A stretch of 64,000 nucleotides of DNA, taken from the NCBI RefSeq assembly GCF_900156685.1, contig NZ_FTOJ01000010.1:1-64000 (forward strand). Reading direction: 5' to 3'. This document shows positions 33,588 through 44,162 of the stretch, piece after piece. Made by a program: the position numbers and the translations under genes. The notes beneath the pieces were generated by a model. That model searched no databases, was not told the DNA's origin, and saw only the letters and a list, made by a program, of their open reading frames with translations. Every line of letters starts with the position of its first letter. The stretch's first letter is position 1. The DNA is from Chryseobacterium piscicola. Lineage in GTDB: Bacteria; Bacteroidota; Bacteroidia; Flavobacteriales; Weeksellaceae.

Positions 33588-34994
33588 ATGAAAATATTTC
33601 ACCTTAGTACAGAATGCTATCCTGTCGCAAAAGTGGGCGGACTTGCCGATGTTGTTGGTGCATTGCCAAAGTATCAAAATAAAATTAAAGGTATTGAAGC
33701 CAAAGTCGTTATGCCATTTTACAACAAACCATTTGTGAAAGATCATGATTTTGAAACTGTATTTGATGGATGGATTCATCAGGGCGGAAACTTACTTCAA
33801 GTACAGGTTTTAAAAGAACGAACAAATGTGTTGGAGTTTGAGCTATATATGGTAAGAATTCCAGGTCTTCTGGATCGAGACAATCCTTATGGTTATCAAG
33901 ATGAGAGTTTTCAGTTTTTAGCGTTTCAACATGGTTTATTGCATTGGTTAACGGCGATGCAAATTCGTCCAGATGTTCTTCACTGTCACGACTATCATAC
34001 TGGTTTGGTTCCTTTCATGATCGCGCATTGTCCGGAATTTAGTTTTTTAAAAGGTGTAAAAACGGTAGGAACTATTCACAACGGTGAGTATCAGGGATTG
34101 ATGAGCTGGGGAATGGCAAATTATTTTCCGGCATTCGACCAGTACAAATGGGGGCTTCTTGATTGGGATGGTGTAATTAATCCTTTGGCATGTATGATAA
34201 AATGTGTCGATGCTTTTACAACAGTTTCCGAAGGTTATCTTCAAGAATTATTTGAAAGTTTTAAAGGTCTTGAAATTTTGGTAAGAGATGAGCATTATAA
34301 AGCTCACGGAATTATCAACGGAATAGATACAGAAGTTTGGAATCCTGAAACAGATCCTATGCTTGATTTTAATTTTACAAAAAAAGATGTTGTCATAAAG
34401 AAAAAGCAAAATAAAGCCAAGCTGTGTAAAGAATATGGTTTAAATCCCGATTTACCATTATTCGGATTCATTGGAAGATTTGCAACTGAAAAAGGGGTAG
34501 ATCTTTTACCAGATACCGTTTGGAAAAGCATTCAGCAGAATTATGGAGGTTTAAATATTATGATTCTCGGTTCTGGAAATACAACGATAGAGAATAGGCT
34601 CGCAGAATTAAGCTATTCATTTAGCAATTTTGCATTAGATTTAGGTTATAAAGAATATCTTTCCCATAAAATCTATGCTTCGGCAGATTTTTTGTTGATG
34701 CCATCAAGAGTAGAACCTTGTGGGCTTAATCAAATGTATGCAATGCGCTACGGAACGGTTCCTGTAGTGAGTTATACAGGAGGTTTGAGAGATACTGTAA
34801 AAGATATTTCAACAGGTGGAGCAGGAATAAATTTTGCTCATGCCGGAGTTGATGATATTCTTCATGCCATTCATAGATGTTTGAGTATATATTACAAAAA
34901 AGATAGCATGAAAAGTCTCATTCAAGCCAATATGAATTTTGATTTTGCTTGGGAAAAATCTGCAGAAAAATACATCAATTTATACAAAAATTAG
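33588..34994 (+). CDS. glgA: Glycogen synthase
   Basis: A 468-residue GT5 enzyme that adds glucose from ADP-glucose to glycogen. The ADP-glucose site is AKVGGLADVVGALPK near the N-terminus. FGFIGRFATEKGVDLLPD and the late SRVEPCGLNQMYAMRYGTVP with VPVVSYTGGLRDTV are the GT-B signature. The length is normal. It follows glgB by 3 bp, so the two are coupled. Confidence 0.96.
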   Translation: MKIFHLSTECYPVAKVGGLADVVGALPKYQNKIKGIEAKVVMPFYNKPFVKDHDFETVFDGWIHQGGNLLQVQVLKERTNVLEFELYMVRIPGLLDRDNPYGYQDESFQFLAFQHGLLHWLTAMQIRPDVLHCHDYHTGLVPFMIAHCPEFSFLKGVKTVGTIHNGEYQGLMSWGMANYFPAFDQYKWGLLDWDGVINPLACMIKCVDAFTTVSEGYLQELFESFKGLEILVRDEHYKAHGIINGIDTEVWNPETDPMLDFNFTKKDVVIKKKQNKAKLCKEYGLNPDLPLFGFIGRFATEKGVDLLPDTVWKSIQQNYGGLNIMILGSGNTTIENRLAELSYSFSNFALDLGYKEYLSHKIYASADFLLMPSRVEPCGLNQMYAMRYGTVPVVSYTGGLRDTVKDISTGGAGINFAHAGVDDILHAIHRCLSIYYKKDSMKSLIQANMNFDFAWEKSAEKYINLYKN

Positions 34995-35117
34995 TATTTT
35001 AGATAAAACTTAAACGTTGTGTTATTAAGCTGGATTTTATCTAGATTAAAAAGCAAAAACGCACTCAAAAGAAAAATATTTATAAACATAACAAAAGGTG
35101 AAAAACCACATTAATCT

Positions 35118-36386
35118 ATGAATTCAAACGTCATATCGATTGTTTTAGGAGGTGGCAGAGGAACAAGATTGTTTCCGCTTACATATACAAGATCAAAACC
35201 CGCAGTTCCCATAGCAGGAAAATATAGATTGGTAGATATACCTATCTCAAACTGTCTCAATTCTGGGATGAACAAAATCCTTGTTCTTACTCAGTATAAT
35301 TCTGCATCTTTAAATTCTCATATCAAAAATTCTTTTCATTTTGATATATTCAGCAAAGGTTTTGTAGATATTCTGGCAGCCGAGCAGAATGTAGAAAACG
35401 AAAACTGGTACCAAGGAACTGCCGATGCGGTAAGACAATCTATGAAACATCTTGAAAAGTATGATTATGAATATATCTTGATTCTTTCAGGAGATCAATT
35501 GTACCAAATGGATTTTCAGGAAATGCTAGATTTTCATATTGAAAAAGGTGGCGATGTAACTATTGCCACAATCCCAGTAAATGCTAAAGATGCAACAGGT
35601 TTTGGTATTTTGAGCTCAGATGAAGAAGGAAATATTACTTCATTTGTAGAAAAGCCAGGCTACGAAATGCTAAAAGGTCTGGAATCTGAAGTTTCTGAAG
35701 AAAACAAAGTGAAAGGAAAAGAATATCTCGCATCGATGGGTATCTATATCTTTACCAAATCTATGTTGAAAAAAATGTTTGATGATGGCGCAGGTGATGA
35801 CTTCGGAAAAGATATTATTCCTAATGCCATTGGTAAATATACTACTTTAAGCTATCAGTATGAAGGATATTGGACTGATATTGGGACCATAGAGTCTTTC
35901 TACGAAGCCAATTTAGATTTGTGCCAAGATTTCCCTCAATTTAATCTATTTTCAACTTCACCAATTTTTACGAGAGCCAGAATGCTGCCTCCATCAAAAA
36001 TCAACGGTTCTTATGTAAGTAAAGCTGTGTTTGGAGACGGCTGCATCATTATGGCAGATAAAATAGAAAATTCTTTAATTGGAAACCGTACCAGAATTGA
36101 TAAAGGAAGCACAATTGTGAATTCTTATGTGATGGGATCAGATTTTTATCAGAATACAGCGGAAATTGTTGAAAATGACAAAAATGGTTACCCGAATATG
36201 GGAATAGGAAAATATTGCTACATAGAAAAAACAATTATTGATAAAAATTGCTATATAGGCGATAATGTAAGAATAATTGGAGGCAAACATATTCCTGATG
36301 GCGACTACGGCACCCACTCTGTACAAGACGGAATTGTAGTTGTGAAAAAAGGAGCAGTTTTAATGCCAGGAACCCATATAGGATAA
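35118..36386 (+). CDS. glgC: Glucose-1-phosphate adenylyltransferase
   Basis: A 422-residue enzyme. It makes ADP-glucose from glucose-1-phosphate and ATP, the first committed step of bacterial glycogen synthesis. The N-terminal VLGGGRGTRLFPLTYTRSKP is the nucleotidyltransferase motif, then FSGDQLYQMDF-type metal-binding Asp, and the C-terminal part is a left-handed beta-helix (GNRTRIDKGSTIVNSYVMGS). It is the third glycogen gene, 123 bp after glgA, and is followed by a strong terminator. Confidence 0.96.
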   Translation: MNSNVISIVLGGGRGTRLFPLTYTRSKPAVPIAGKYRLVDIPISNCLNSGMNKILVLTQYNSASLNSHIKNSFHFDIFSKGFVDILAAEQNVENENWYQGTADAVRQSMKHLEKYDYEYILILSGDQLYQMDFQEMLDFHIEKGGDVTIATIPVNAKDATGFGILSSDEEGNITSFVEKPGYEMLKGLESEVSEENKVKGKEYLASMGIYIFTKSMLKKMFDDGAGDDFGKDIIPNAIGKYTTLSYQYEGYWTDIGTIESFYEANLDLCQDFPQFNLFSTSPIFTRARMLPPSKINGSYVSKAVFGDGCIIMADKIENSLIGNRTRIDKGSTIVNSYVMGSDFYQNTAEIVENDKNGYPNMGIGKYCYIEKTIIDKNCYIGDNVRIIGGKHIPDGDYGTHSVQDGIVVVKKGAVLMPGTHIG

Positions 36387-36407
36387 ACTAAACTTATCTT
36401 AAACATG

Positions 36408-36440
36408 AAAGCATCTCAGAAATTGAGATGCTTTTCGCTT
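36408..36440 (+). terminator. Terminator of the glycogen operon
   Basis: The stem AAAGCATCTCA/TGAGATGCTTT (36408-36418 and 36424-36434) with a 5-base loop is followed by a T-rich stretch, 20 bp after the glgC stop codon. Confidence 0.85.
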
Positions 36441-36645
36441 TATTCTGAAAGTTTTTTTTAAGATATTTTTTTTAAAATATTTCCCTCTGTTTTACGTTTC
36501 CAGTATCTAATCTGATATTTTAGATCCTGATTTCTTTCCTAAAGATTTTATATTGCTCAAACCATTTTTTTCTTTCTTCAAAATAAGTTAAAACAGGAGT
36601 CGTGAGAATATTGGTCACTTTTTTTAATTGTATTACTTTTGCCCC

Positions 36646-37686
36646 ATGCGCTTACTAAAATTTTCAGCACTTCTTATTCTTCTTTTAATGGGAGCTTATA
36701 CGGCTTCGATGTATTTTTTTGTGGACGAAAATAAAGACTTTACCATAGAAAGAGATGTTAATTATCCTCTAGAAAAAATATATTCTCAGTTTGATAATCT
36801 ACAAAATTTCACGAGGTGGAATAATTTTTACTCTAACTCAAAAACAATTAAAATAGATTACTATTCTCCTTATGAAGGTGAGGGTAGTGCCATCAGTTAC
36901 AAAGATCCGTTACAAGATTCAGAAGGAGAAATGTTTATTAGATTTGCCAGTAAAAATAAAGGCTTACGCTATCAATTATTTGAAAATAATAACGAAAATC
37001 CTACTGTAATTGATGTGAAATTTAAAAAAGTTTCAGAAACTCAAACGCACATAAAATGGGTAGTTCACACGCCTAAACTTCCCGTTTGGACTCGGGTGAA
37101 AAATTTTTGGAGCGAAGATAAATTCACCGAAAATATCAACAAAAGTATGGTTAATCTCAAGAATGTTTTGGGAAATAAAGTAGAAAAAGACAACCAGCTT
37201 GCTGCCATAAAGTACGACAGTATTATGATAGAAAAAGATGAGAGCCAAATGCTTTTGGGAATCAACGTAAGTGCTTCCAACAAAAAAGATGCGCTCTATC
37301 GAAATCTTGTAATGAATTATAACAAAGTCTACAATTTTGTAACCATCGATTTAGGTAAAAAAGAAGATGAATTCGGATTTCCAATAATGATTTCTGATCC
37401 GGATAATTTTAAAGATAAAGAACTTTCGTACTTTGTGGGAATTCCACTCAGCAAAAAAGAAGGAGTTACAGATAATAATTTCAGTTTCCGTACTGTAAAC
37501 GCAGCAGAAAAATATATTATCTATTACAGAGGCAATTTTGATGGCGTTACAAGAGCTGTAAAGCAACTTATGGAAAAAGCAAAAAAAGACGAAATGCGCT
37601 ATGGGGATGTTTTGCACACTTTTATTGAGCCTCCCGTTGAGAATCAAGAAGTCAATATCAAGATTTCTTTATCAGTTTTTAAGTAA
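36646..37686 (+). CDS. SRPBCC-like protein with effector-binding-like domain
   Basis: A 346-residue protein from ATG 36646. An N-terminal membrane segment (LLKFSALLILLLMGAYTASM) is followed by a START/SRPBCC-like domain at about residues 35-165 (RDVNYPLEKIYSQFDNLQNF). The C-terminal part resembles GyrI/SOUL-type small-molecule-binding domains (DEFGFPIMISDPD, then YFVGIPLSKKEG). The function is unknown. It stands alone between glgC and sucA, anchored at the membrane with most of the protein outside or inside it, depending on orientation. Confidence 0.7.
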   Translation: MRLLKFSALLILLLMGAYTASMYFFVDENKDFTIERDVNYPLEKIYSQFDNLQNFTRWNNFYSNSKTIKIDYYSPYEGEGSAISYKDPLQDSEGEMFIRFASKNKGLRYQLFENNNENPTVIDVKFKKVSETQTHIKWVVHTPKLPVWTRVKNFWSEDKFTENINKSMVNLKNVLGNKVEKDNQLAAIKYDSIMIEKDESQMLLGINVSASNKKDALYRNLVMNYNKVYNFVTIDLGKKEDEFGFPIMISDPDNFKDKELSYFVGIPLSKKEGVTDNNFSFRTVNAAEKYIIYYRGNFDGVTRAVKQLMEKAKKDEMRYGDVLHTFIEPPVENQEVNIKISLSVFK

Positions 37687-37810
37687 AATGCCAAAAATCA
37701 TATTTTTCCTTTGCTTTTTTAATGTTTTTCTAACATTTTACCTCGCATTTTTTTATTAAATTTGAAGATTAATTCGAAAAATAAATTTTAATAACAGATA
37801 TACTGTAATA

Positions 37811-40618
37811 ATGGACAGATTTTCATTCCTAAACGCAGCTCATTCTCAGTTAATTGAGGATCTATACCAGCAATATTTAAAATACCCCGATTCTTTGGAA
37901 CCATCATGGAAAGCCTTTTTTCAAGGCTTTGATTTTGCTTTGGAGAATTATGGAGATGAAGAATTTGTGCAATATACCGCAAACCAAACGGCACCTGTAC
38001 AACAGGTTACTCAGGCTTTAGCAGGCGGGGAAGTTCCAGAGCATATCAAAAAAGAATTTAAAGTGGTAAACCTCATTGAGGCTTACAGAACGAGAGGTCA
38101 TCTTTTTACGAAAACCAACCCGGTAAGAGAAAGAAGACACCACTCTCCAACTTTAGATCTAGAAAACTTCGGTTTGAGTACTGCTGACCTCAATACACAA
38201 TTCAATTGTGCTGCAGAAACAGGCATGAAAGGTGCTGCAAGTCTTAAAGATTTAATTGTACATCTTGAAAACATATATTGTGACTCTATTGGAGTGGAAT
38301 ATATGCACATTACCAACGTTGCAGAAAAAGATTTCATCAAACAGTGGATTCAGGTGAACGAAAATCACCCAAGCCTGAATGCCAAAGAGAAAACTGAGAT
38401 TTTATTAAAATTGAATCAGGCAGTAGCATTTGAAAATTATCTTCACACAAAATTTGTAGGCCAAAAAAGATTCTCACTTGAAGGAGGAGAAACTTTAATT
38501 CCGGCATTAGACCAATTGATTTCAAAATCTTCAATGCTTGGCGTTGATGAGGTTGTTTTAGGGATGGCTCACAGAGGAAGATTAAATGTTTTGACCAATA
38601 TTTTCGGTAAATCTTACAAACAAATTTTTTCAGAATTTGAAGGTAAAGAATTTGAAGAAGATGTGTTTTCAGGCGATGTGAAGTACCACTTAGGTTCGTC
38701 TAAAAAAATAAAAACAGCTTCCGGAGAAGAGGTTGCAATTAATTTAACCCCTAATCCATCTCACTTAGAGACTGTTGCAGCTTTGGTTGAAGGTATTTGC
38801 CGTGCAAAAGTAGACGATAAATACAAAGGAGATTATTCTAAAATTTTACCAATTATTATTCATGGTGACGGTGCTTTAGCAGGGCAGGGTATTGCTTATG
38901 AAGTTGCTCAGATGATGACTTTGGAGGGTTATAAAACAGGAGGTACTGTTCATATCGTTGTGAATAATCAGGTTTCATTTACTACCAATTATTTAGATGC
39001 AAGATCGTCTACTTACTGTACAGATATTGCAAAAGTTACAGAATCTCCAGTAATGCATGTGAATGCCGATGATGCAGAAGCTGTAGTTCATGCCATTCAT
39101 TTTGCAGCAGATTTCAGAGCTAAATTTGGTAAAGATGTTTACATCGACCTATTAGGATATAGAAAATATGGTCACAATGAAGGTGATGAACCAAGGTTTA
39201 CGCAGCCTAATTTGTATAAATCTATTTCTAAACATCCTAATCCAAGAGAAATTTACAAAGATCAGCTAATCCAAGACAGTGTAATCTCTAATGATGTTCT
39301 TAAAAAAATGGAAGTAGATTTCAAGGAGCTTTTAGATAAAGACTTTGATGCTTCAAAAGAAATCGAGAAAAACGTAATGGATATCTTTATGGGTGAAGAT
39401 TGGACAAATTTGCCACTTGCCAAAAAAGGAGCTGTACAAATTCCGGTTGATACAAAATACGATTTAGAAAAACTGAAAGAGTTGGCAATAAAAATGACAA
39501 CTCTTCCGGCAGATAAAAAATTCTTGAATAAAATTACAAGACTTTTCGATAACAGATTAAAGGCAATCGACGGAAACTCTTTAGATTGGGCTTTAGGAGA
39601 GTGGTTGGCTTATGCTACACTCTTAGTTGAAGGTTATAATGTAAGGATTTCAGGAGAAGATGTAGAAAGGGGAACTTTCTCTCACAGACATGCCGTTGTG
39701 AAAACTGAAGACACAGAAGAGGAATATGTACCTTTAAAACATGTTTCAGAAAGCAGATTTGATGTGTTTAATTCTCATCTTTCAGAATATGGAGTTTTAG
39801 GATTTGATTACGGCTATGCAATGGCCTCTCCTAATACTTTAACGATTTGGGAAGCTCAGTTCGGAGATTTTGTAAATGGTGCTCAAATTATTGTTGACCA
39901 ATACTTGGCTGCAGCAGAAGAAAAATGGAAAATCCAAGACGGATTAATTATGCTTTTACCTCACGGCTCTGAAGGGCAAGGTGCAGAGCATTCTTCAGCA
40001 AGACTAGAAAGATTTTTAACGCTTTGCGCGAATGAAAATATGGTTGTGGCGAATATTACTTCTCCTGCCAACTACTTCCACTTGTTGAGAAGACAGTTAA
40101 AATGGCCATTCAGAAAGCCATTAATTGTAATGAGTCCCAAATCTTTGTTGAGGCATCCAAAGGTAGTTTCGCCTTTTGAAGATTTTGCAAATGGAACTTT
40201 CCAGCCAATTATTGATGATGCTTCTGCAGACGCTTCAAAAATCGAAAAATTAGTTTTTTGTTCTGGTAAATTATACTTCGAGCTCTTAGCTAAAAAAGAA
40301 GAATTAAACTGTGAAAATATTGCTTTAGTAAGATTTGAACAACTTTATCCGCTTCAAAATGATGCTATCGAAGCTATTTTCAGCAAATATAGCACTGCAA
40401 AACAAATTATCTGGGCTCAGGAAGAACCAGAAAACATGGGGGCTTGGTCTTACATCTTGAGAAATTTCAGAGATACTGGTATTCAAGTTGTTTCTCCGGT
40501 ACCAAGCGGAGCACCGGCTCCAGGAAGTCATAAAATGTTTGAAAAAAATCAAAACGCAGTGATTAACAGAGTTTTCGATAGAGAAGATGCTCCTGTACAA
40601 AGACCGGTAACGGCTTAA
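37811..40618 (+). CDS. sucA: 2-oxoglutarate dehydrogenase E1
   Basis: A 935-residue thiamine-diphosphate enzyme that decarboxylates 2-oxoglutarate and passes the succinyl group to the E2 lipoyl arm. The N-terminus (FSFLNAAHSQLIEDLYQQYL) is the typical E1o arm. Motifs seen are GMAHRGRLNVL, IHGDGALAGQGIAYE (ThDP-binding GDG), VVNNQVSFTTNY and HGSEGQGAEHSSARLERF. It is 40 bp upstream of the E2 gene. TAAATTTG at 37757-37764 fits a -7 element. Confidence 0.97.
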   Translation: MDRFSFLNAAHSQLIEDLYQQYLKYPDSLEPSWKAFFQGFDFALENYGDEEFVQYTANQTAPVQQVTQALAGGEVPEHIKKEFKVVNLIEAYRTRGHLFTKTNPVRERRHHSPTLDLENFGLSTADLNTQFNCAAETGMKGAASLKDLIVHLENIYCDSIGVEYMHITNVAEKDFIKQWIQVNENHPSLNAKEKTEILLKLNQAVAFENYLHTKFVGQKRFSLEGGETLIPALDQLISKSSMLGVDEVVLGMAHRGRLNVLTNIFGKSYKQIFSEFEGKEFEEDVFSGDVKYHLGSSKKIKTASGEEVAINLTPNPSHLETVAALVEGICRAKVDDKYKGDYSKILPIIIHGDGALAGQGIAYEVAQMMTLEGYKTGGTVHIVVNNQVSFTTNYLDARSSTYCTDIAKVTESPVMHVNADDAEAVVHAIHFAADFRAKFGKDVYIDLLGYRKYGHNEGDEPRFTQPNLYKSISKHPNPREIYKDQLIQDSVISNDVLKKMEVDFKELLDKDFDASKEIEKNVMDIFMGEDWTNLPLAKKGAVQIPVDTKYDLEKLKELAIKMTTLPADKKFLNKITRLFDNRLKAIDGNSLDWALGEWLAYATLLVEGYNVRISGEDVERGTFSHRHAVVKTEDTEEEYVPLKHVSESRFDVFNSHLSEYGVLGFDYGYAMASPNTLTIWEAQFGDFVNGAQIIVDQYLAAAEEKWKIQDGLIMLLPHGSEGQGAEHSSARLERFLTLCANENMVVANITSPANYFHLLRRQLKWPFRKPLIVMSPKSLLRHPKVVSPFEDFANGTFQPIIDDASADASKIEKLVFCSGKLYFELLAKKEELNCENIALVRFEQLYPLQNDAIEAIFSKYSTAKQIIWAQEEPENMGAWSYILRNFRDTGIQVVSPVPSGAPAPGSHKMFEKNQNAVINRVFDREDAPVQRPVTA

Positions 40619-40657
40619 TATTACAATAATTAATTATTAAAAAATAAAAAATACGAT

Positions 40658-41899
40658 ATGTCAGTTTTAGAAATGAAAGTTCCTTCTCCGGGAGAATCAA
40701 TCACAGAAGTTGAAATTGCAACTTGGCTTGTAAAAGATGGTGATTACGTAGAAAAAGATCAACCTATCGCTGAAGTAGATTCAGATAAAGCTACTCTTGA
40801 ATTGCCTGCAGAAGAAAGCGGAATTATTACTTTAAAAGCAGAAGAAGGTGATGTGGTACAAGTAGGACAAGTTGTTTGTTTAATAGATAGAGATGCTGCA
40901 AAACCGGAGAGTGCTGCTGCTGCTGAAGCTCCAAAATCAGAAGAAGCTCCTAAAGCTGCGGAACCTGCGAAAACAGAAGCTCCAAAACCAGTTGCTGCCC
41001 CTCAATCTTATGCTACAGGAACTCCTTCACCAGCGGCAAAGAAAATTCTTGACGAAAAAGGAGTGGATGCTTCTTTGGTTTCAGGCTCTGGAAGAGATGG
41101 AAGAATTTCTAAATCTGATGCTGAATTGGCTGCTGTTCCATCTATGGGAGGAAGCTCTTCTACAGCTTCAGGTACGAGATCTACTACGACTACAAAACTT
41201 TCTGTTCTTAGAAGAAAAATCGCTCAAAGACTAGTTTCTGTAAAGAACGAAACAGCAATGTTGACTACTTTCAATGAGGTTGATATGTCTGAGATTTTCA
41301 GATTAAGAAAACAATATAAAGAAGAATTTGCTCAGAAACACGGTGTTGGGCTTGGTTTTATGTCTTTTTTCACAAAAGCAGTTACAAGAGCTCTGAAATT
41401 ATATCCGGATGTGAATGCATCAATCGACGGAGATTTTAAAATAAATTATGATTTCTGCGATATTTCTATAGCAGTGTCTGGTCCTAAAGGATTGATGGTT
41501 CCGGTATTGAGAAATGCTGAAAATATGTCTTTCAAAGGTGTTGAAGCAAATATAAAAGACCTTGCAGTAAAAGTAAGAGACGGTAAAATTACGGTTGACG
41601 AAATGACTGGCGGTACATTTACTATTACCAATGGTGGTACTTTCGGATCGATGTTGTCTACGCCAATTATTAATCCTCCACAATCTGCAATCTTGGGAAT
41701 GCACAACATTATCCAAAGACCGGTTGCAGTAGACGGACAGGTAGTTATTAGACCAATGATGTATGTTGCCATGTCTTACGACCATAGAATTATCGACGGT
41801 AAAGAGTCTGTAGGATTCCTTGTTGCGGTAAAAGAAGGTATTGATAATCCTGTTGAAATCTTGATGGGTGGAGATGAAAGAAGAGGTCTTGAACTTTAG
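40658..41899 (+). CDS. sucB: 2-oxoglutarate dehydrogenase E2 (dihydrolipoyl succinyltransferase)
   Basis: A 413-residue E2 subunit. The lipoyl domain carries Lys44 in [13 protein letters not shown]. An Ala/Pro/Glu-rich linker follows (about 83-125), then a peripheral-subunit-binding domain ([20 protein letters not shown]) and the catalytic domain ending in [19 protein letters not shown] with the catalytic His. It transfers the succinyl group to CoA. It is cotranscribed with sucA and ends in a hairpin terminator. Confidence 0.97.
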   Translation: MSVLEMKVPSPGESITEVEIATWLVKDGDYVEKDQPIAEVDSDKATLELPAEESGIITLKAEEGDVVQVGQVVCLIDRDAAKPESAAAAEAPKSEEAPKAAEPAKTEAPKPVAAPQSYATGTPSPAAKKILDEKGVDASLVSGSGRDGRISKSDAELAAVPSMGGSSSTASGTRSTTTTKLSVLRRKIAQRLVSVKNETAMLTTFNEVDMSEIFRLRKQYKEEFAQKHGVGLGFMSFFTKAVTRALKLYPDVNASIDGDFKINYDFCDISIAVSGPKGLMVPVLRNAENMSFKGVEANIKDLAVKVRDGKITVDEMTGGTFTITNGGTFGSMLSTPIINPPQSAILGMHNIIQRPVAVDGQVVIRPMMYVAMSYDHRIIDGKESVGFLVAVKEGIDNPVEILMGGDERRGLEL

Positions 41900-41926
41900 T
41901 TAAATTTTTATCAAATATCATATACT

Positions 41927-41960
41927 AAAAAATCTCGTCAACAAAAAGGCGAGATTTTTG
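41927..41960 (+). terminator. Terminator of sucAB
   Basis: AAAAATCTCG/CGAGATTTTT (41927-41936 and 41949-41958) with a 12-base loop, followed by T. It lies 27 bp after the sucB stop and shields the apaG gene. Confidence 0.8.
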
Positions 41961-41992
41961 TATTTTATTAAAACAACCTAATTATTACTGCG

Positions 41993-42379
41993 ATGTTTTC
42001 CAAAATTACTTCCAATATAAAAGTTTCAGTAGTTCCTGAATACGATAGTAAAAATTCTTATCCATCAGAAAATCGTCATGTTTTTAAATACAACATCGTA
42101 ATTGAAAACAAAAGCGATTTCCCAGTGAAGATCATGAAAAGAAAATGGTTGATTTTTGATGTAGGTTTTGGCTTTACTGAAGTAGTTGGTGACGGTGTTA
42201 TAGGACTTACTCCAGAGTTACAATCGGGCGAAACATTCACTTATTTTTCAAATGTTATGTTGAGATCTGGTGTTGGGAATATGAGTGGAAAATACCTGTT
42301 GAGAAATTTGGAAACTAATGAGGATTTTGAAATTGACATTCCAAAATTCAATCTTTTATCTGAGGTTTTAAGTAATTAA
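41993..42379 (+). CDS. apaG: ApaG protein
   Basis: A 128-residue protein of the ApaG/DUF525 family, an immunoglobulin-like fold. The pattern ENRHVFKYNIVIENKSDFPV, MKRKWLIFDVGF, VVGDGVIGLTPELQSG and MSGKYLLRN is that of the family. In other bacteria ApaG is linked to Co2+ resistance and Mg2+ efflux, although the biochemical role is not settled. It is a single gene between the sucAB terminator and the convergent exonuclease gene. Confidence 0.9.
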   Translation: MFSKITSNIKVSVVPEYDSKNSYPSENRHVFKYNIVIENKSDFPVKIMKRKWLIFDVGFGFTEVVGDGVIGLTPELQSGETFTYFSNVMLRSGVGNMSGKYLLRNLETNEDFEIDIPKFNLLSEVLSN

Positions 42380-42384
42380 ATAAA

Positions 42385-42939
42385 CTACAATTTCTTAATT
42401 TTTTTTTGCATTACCTGCATCACTTCTTCATTGGTGGTAATAAACAATCTCTCAAAAGCAAGAAGTGAGATCTTGGCACAAATTTCAGCATCATCTCCCG
42501 CCCTGTGATGATTGAAACTTAAATTATGGTGTTCTGCCAGTGGTTTTAAGCCATATTTTGGCAGATAATTCCAAGATTTTTTAGCAATCTGAATGCTGCA
42601 TAAGTAATTTAGATTTGGGGAGAAAATTCCGTAATGATTAAGGCATCCCCGAAGAACTCCCGCGTCAAAAGAAGCGTTGTGAGCAATCATTAACGTGCCG
42701 TATAGAAGTTCGTTTATTTCATGCCAAATTTCATCAAATGTAGGTGCGTCTTTTACATCTTCAGGATAAATCCCATGTACTTCAATATTTCTAGGGCTAA
42801 AATAGGGAAAACTTGGAGGCTTTATCAGCCAAGTTTTTGTATCTACAATTTCAGAATTTTGTACTACACAAATACCGACCTCGCAGGCGGAATTTCTATC
42901 AAAGGTAGCAGTTTCGAAGTCTATTGCGCAGAAATCCAT
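42385..42939 (-). CDS. DnaQ-like 3'-5' exonuclease
   Basis: A 184-residue DEDDh exonuclease. CAIDFETATFD (Asp7, Glu9) forms ExoI, TLMIAHNASFDAGVLRG is ExoII and FNHHRAGDDAEICAKI is ExoIII with the His and Asp residues. It degrades DNA or RNA 3' ends, and related proteins act as proofreading or RNase T-like enzymes. It is a stand-alone domain, convergent with apaG with a 5 bp gap between stops. Confidence 0.9.
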   Translation of the reverse strand: MDFCAIDFETATFDRNSACEVGICVVQNSEIVDTKTWLIKPPSFPYFSPRNIEVHGIYPEDVKDAPTFDEIWHEINELLYGTLMIAHNASFDAGVLRGCLNHYGIFSPNLNYLCSIQIAKKSWNYLPKYGLKPLAEHHNLSFNHHRAGDDAEICAKISLLAFERLFITTNEEVMQVMQKKIKKL

Positions 42940-43190
42940 AATGTTAAAATTGTCTCGTTAATGTATCTTTTTTTATTAATTTGGGATTCTATAGTTTCCG
43001 TTTATAGTTTTTATTAATTCTGAAGCGTTACAAAAGCCAATGCTTACATTAGAAATGTATAAAGTAATTTTGCTTTTTACAGCTATACAATTCTATTTTT
43101 AGTTTTTTCTTTATTAGCAAGATTATTTTAGCCACATCCAGGATTGACTGTGTTGTTATTGAAATAAAATGCGTCAAAAAATGAGAGTTA

Positions 43191-44162
43191 TTACTTTAAA
43201 AAATGTTTAAATATTAACCATTTTGATTGAAAATATTTTTGTTTCTGAGAATTTTGTCTTCGCTTCAGTGTACCAGGAAGTTGAATATAAAACCCATAGT
43301 GCCCTTTCCCAACTGCCCAAAAATGGGAAAATCCATTTTTGTATCCAAAATAAACTGAAGCAATTCCATCTAGAATTAATCTTAAAAATATAATCCAAAT
43401 CAATTTTGGAAAAGGCATATTTTTAAGCATCATTGAAAGATTATTTCTGATGTTGAGATATGTTTTTTGTGCACTTTGTTTATTTAAAGTTCCTCCGCCT
43501 ACGTGATAGATTTCAGATTTTCCGGTGTAGAATATTTTTTTTCCTGCATTAATTAATCTCCAGCAAAGATCTATTTCCTCCTGATGTGCAAAAAATCTTT
43601 CATCAAAACCTTTCTGCTGCCAAAAGTCTTCAGAACGAATGAAAAAACAACAGCCAGATGCCCAAAAAATTTCGGTTTCGTCATTGTACTGTCCCAAATC
43701 TTTTTCAACATCATCAAAAACTCTTCCTCTGCAGTACGGATAGCCCAAATTGTCTATTAAACCTCCCGCAGCACCAGCAAATTCGAAATTTTCTTTGTTG
43801 TTGTAAGATAATATTTTAGGTTGAATTGCAGCTATTGAAGAATTACTATCAAATAAATTTAAAACCGGATTAATCCAATTTTCAGTCACTTCCACATCAG
43901 AGTTTAAAAGACAGTATATGTCTGCCTCAACAGACTTTAAGCCTTCATTGTAACCTCCTGCAAAACCATAATTTTTGTCGTTCAAAATGATTTTCACCTT
44001 CGGAAACTGCAGATTTACATAAGGAATAGAATCATCATTTGAATGATTATCAATGATGTAAATATCAGTATTTTCAGAAAATTTAACGACTGAAGGCAAA
44101 AATTTTTCAAGCCAACTTTTACCGTTCCAGTTGAGAATGACTATCGCAAGTTTCGACTTCAT
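43191..44162 (-). CDS. Family 2 glycosyltransferase
   Basis: A 323-residue GT2 protein. The N-terminal LAIVILNWNGKSWLEKFLPS starts the GT-A fold. DIYCLLNSDVEVTENW is the nucleotide-sugar/metal site and EIFWASGCCFFIRSEDFWQQ, then RFFAHQEEIDLCWRL are typical of rhamnosyl-type GT2 enzymes. The end has a basic region that may touch the membrane. It is probably involved in cell-surface glycan synthesis. It overlaps the acyltransferase gene upstream by 4 bp (ATGA). Confidence 0.88.
   Translation of the reverse strand: MKSKLAIVILNWNGKSWLEKFLPSVVKFSENTDIYIIDNHSNDDSIPYVNLQFPKVKIILNDKNYGFAGGYNEGLKSVEADIYCLLNSDVEVTENWINPVLNLFDSNSSIAAIQPKILSYNNKENFEFAGAAGGLIDNLGYPYCRGRVFDDVEKDLGQYNDETEIFWASGCCFFIRSEDFWQQKGFDERFFAHQEEIDLCWRLINAGKKIFYTGKSEIYHVGGGTLNKQSAQKTYLNIRNNLSMMLKNMPFPKLIWIIFLRLILDGIASVYFGYKNGFSHFWAVGKGHYGFYIQLPGTLKRRQNSQKQKYFQSKWLIFKHFLK

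Noticed and set aside
36628..36645. Earlier start of the SRPBCC-like protein
   Set aside because: The frame opens with TTG and adds six residues without a good signal-peptide start; the ATG at 36646 gives a better signal anchor.
40893..41234. Frame of 113 residues rich in Leu and Lys inside sucB
   Set aside because: It arises from the Ala/Pro-rich linker of the lipoyl protein read in another frame.
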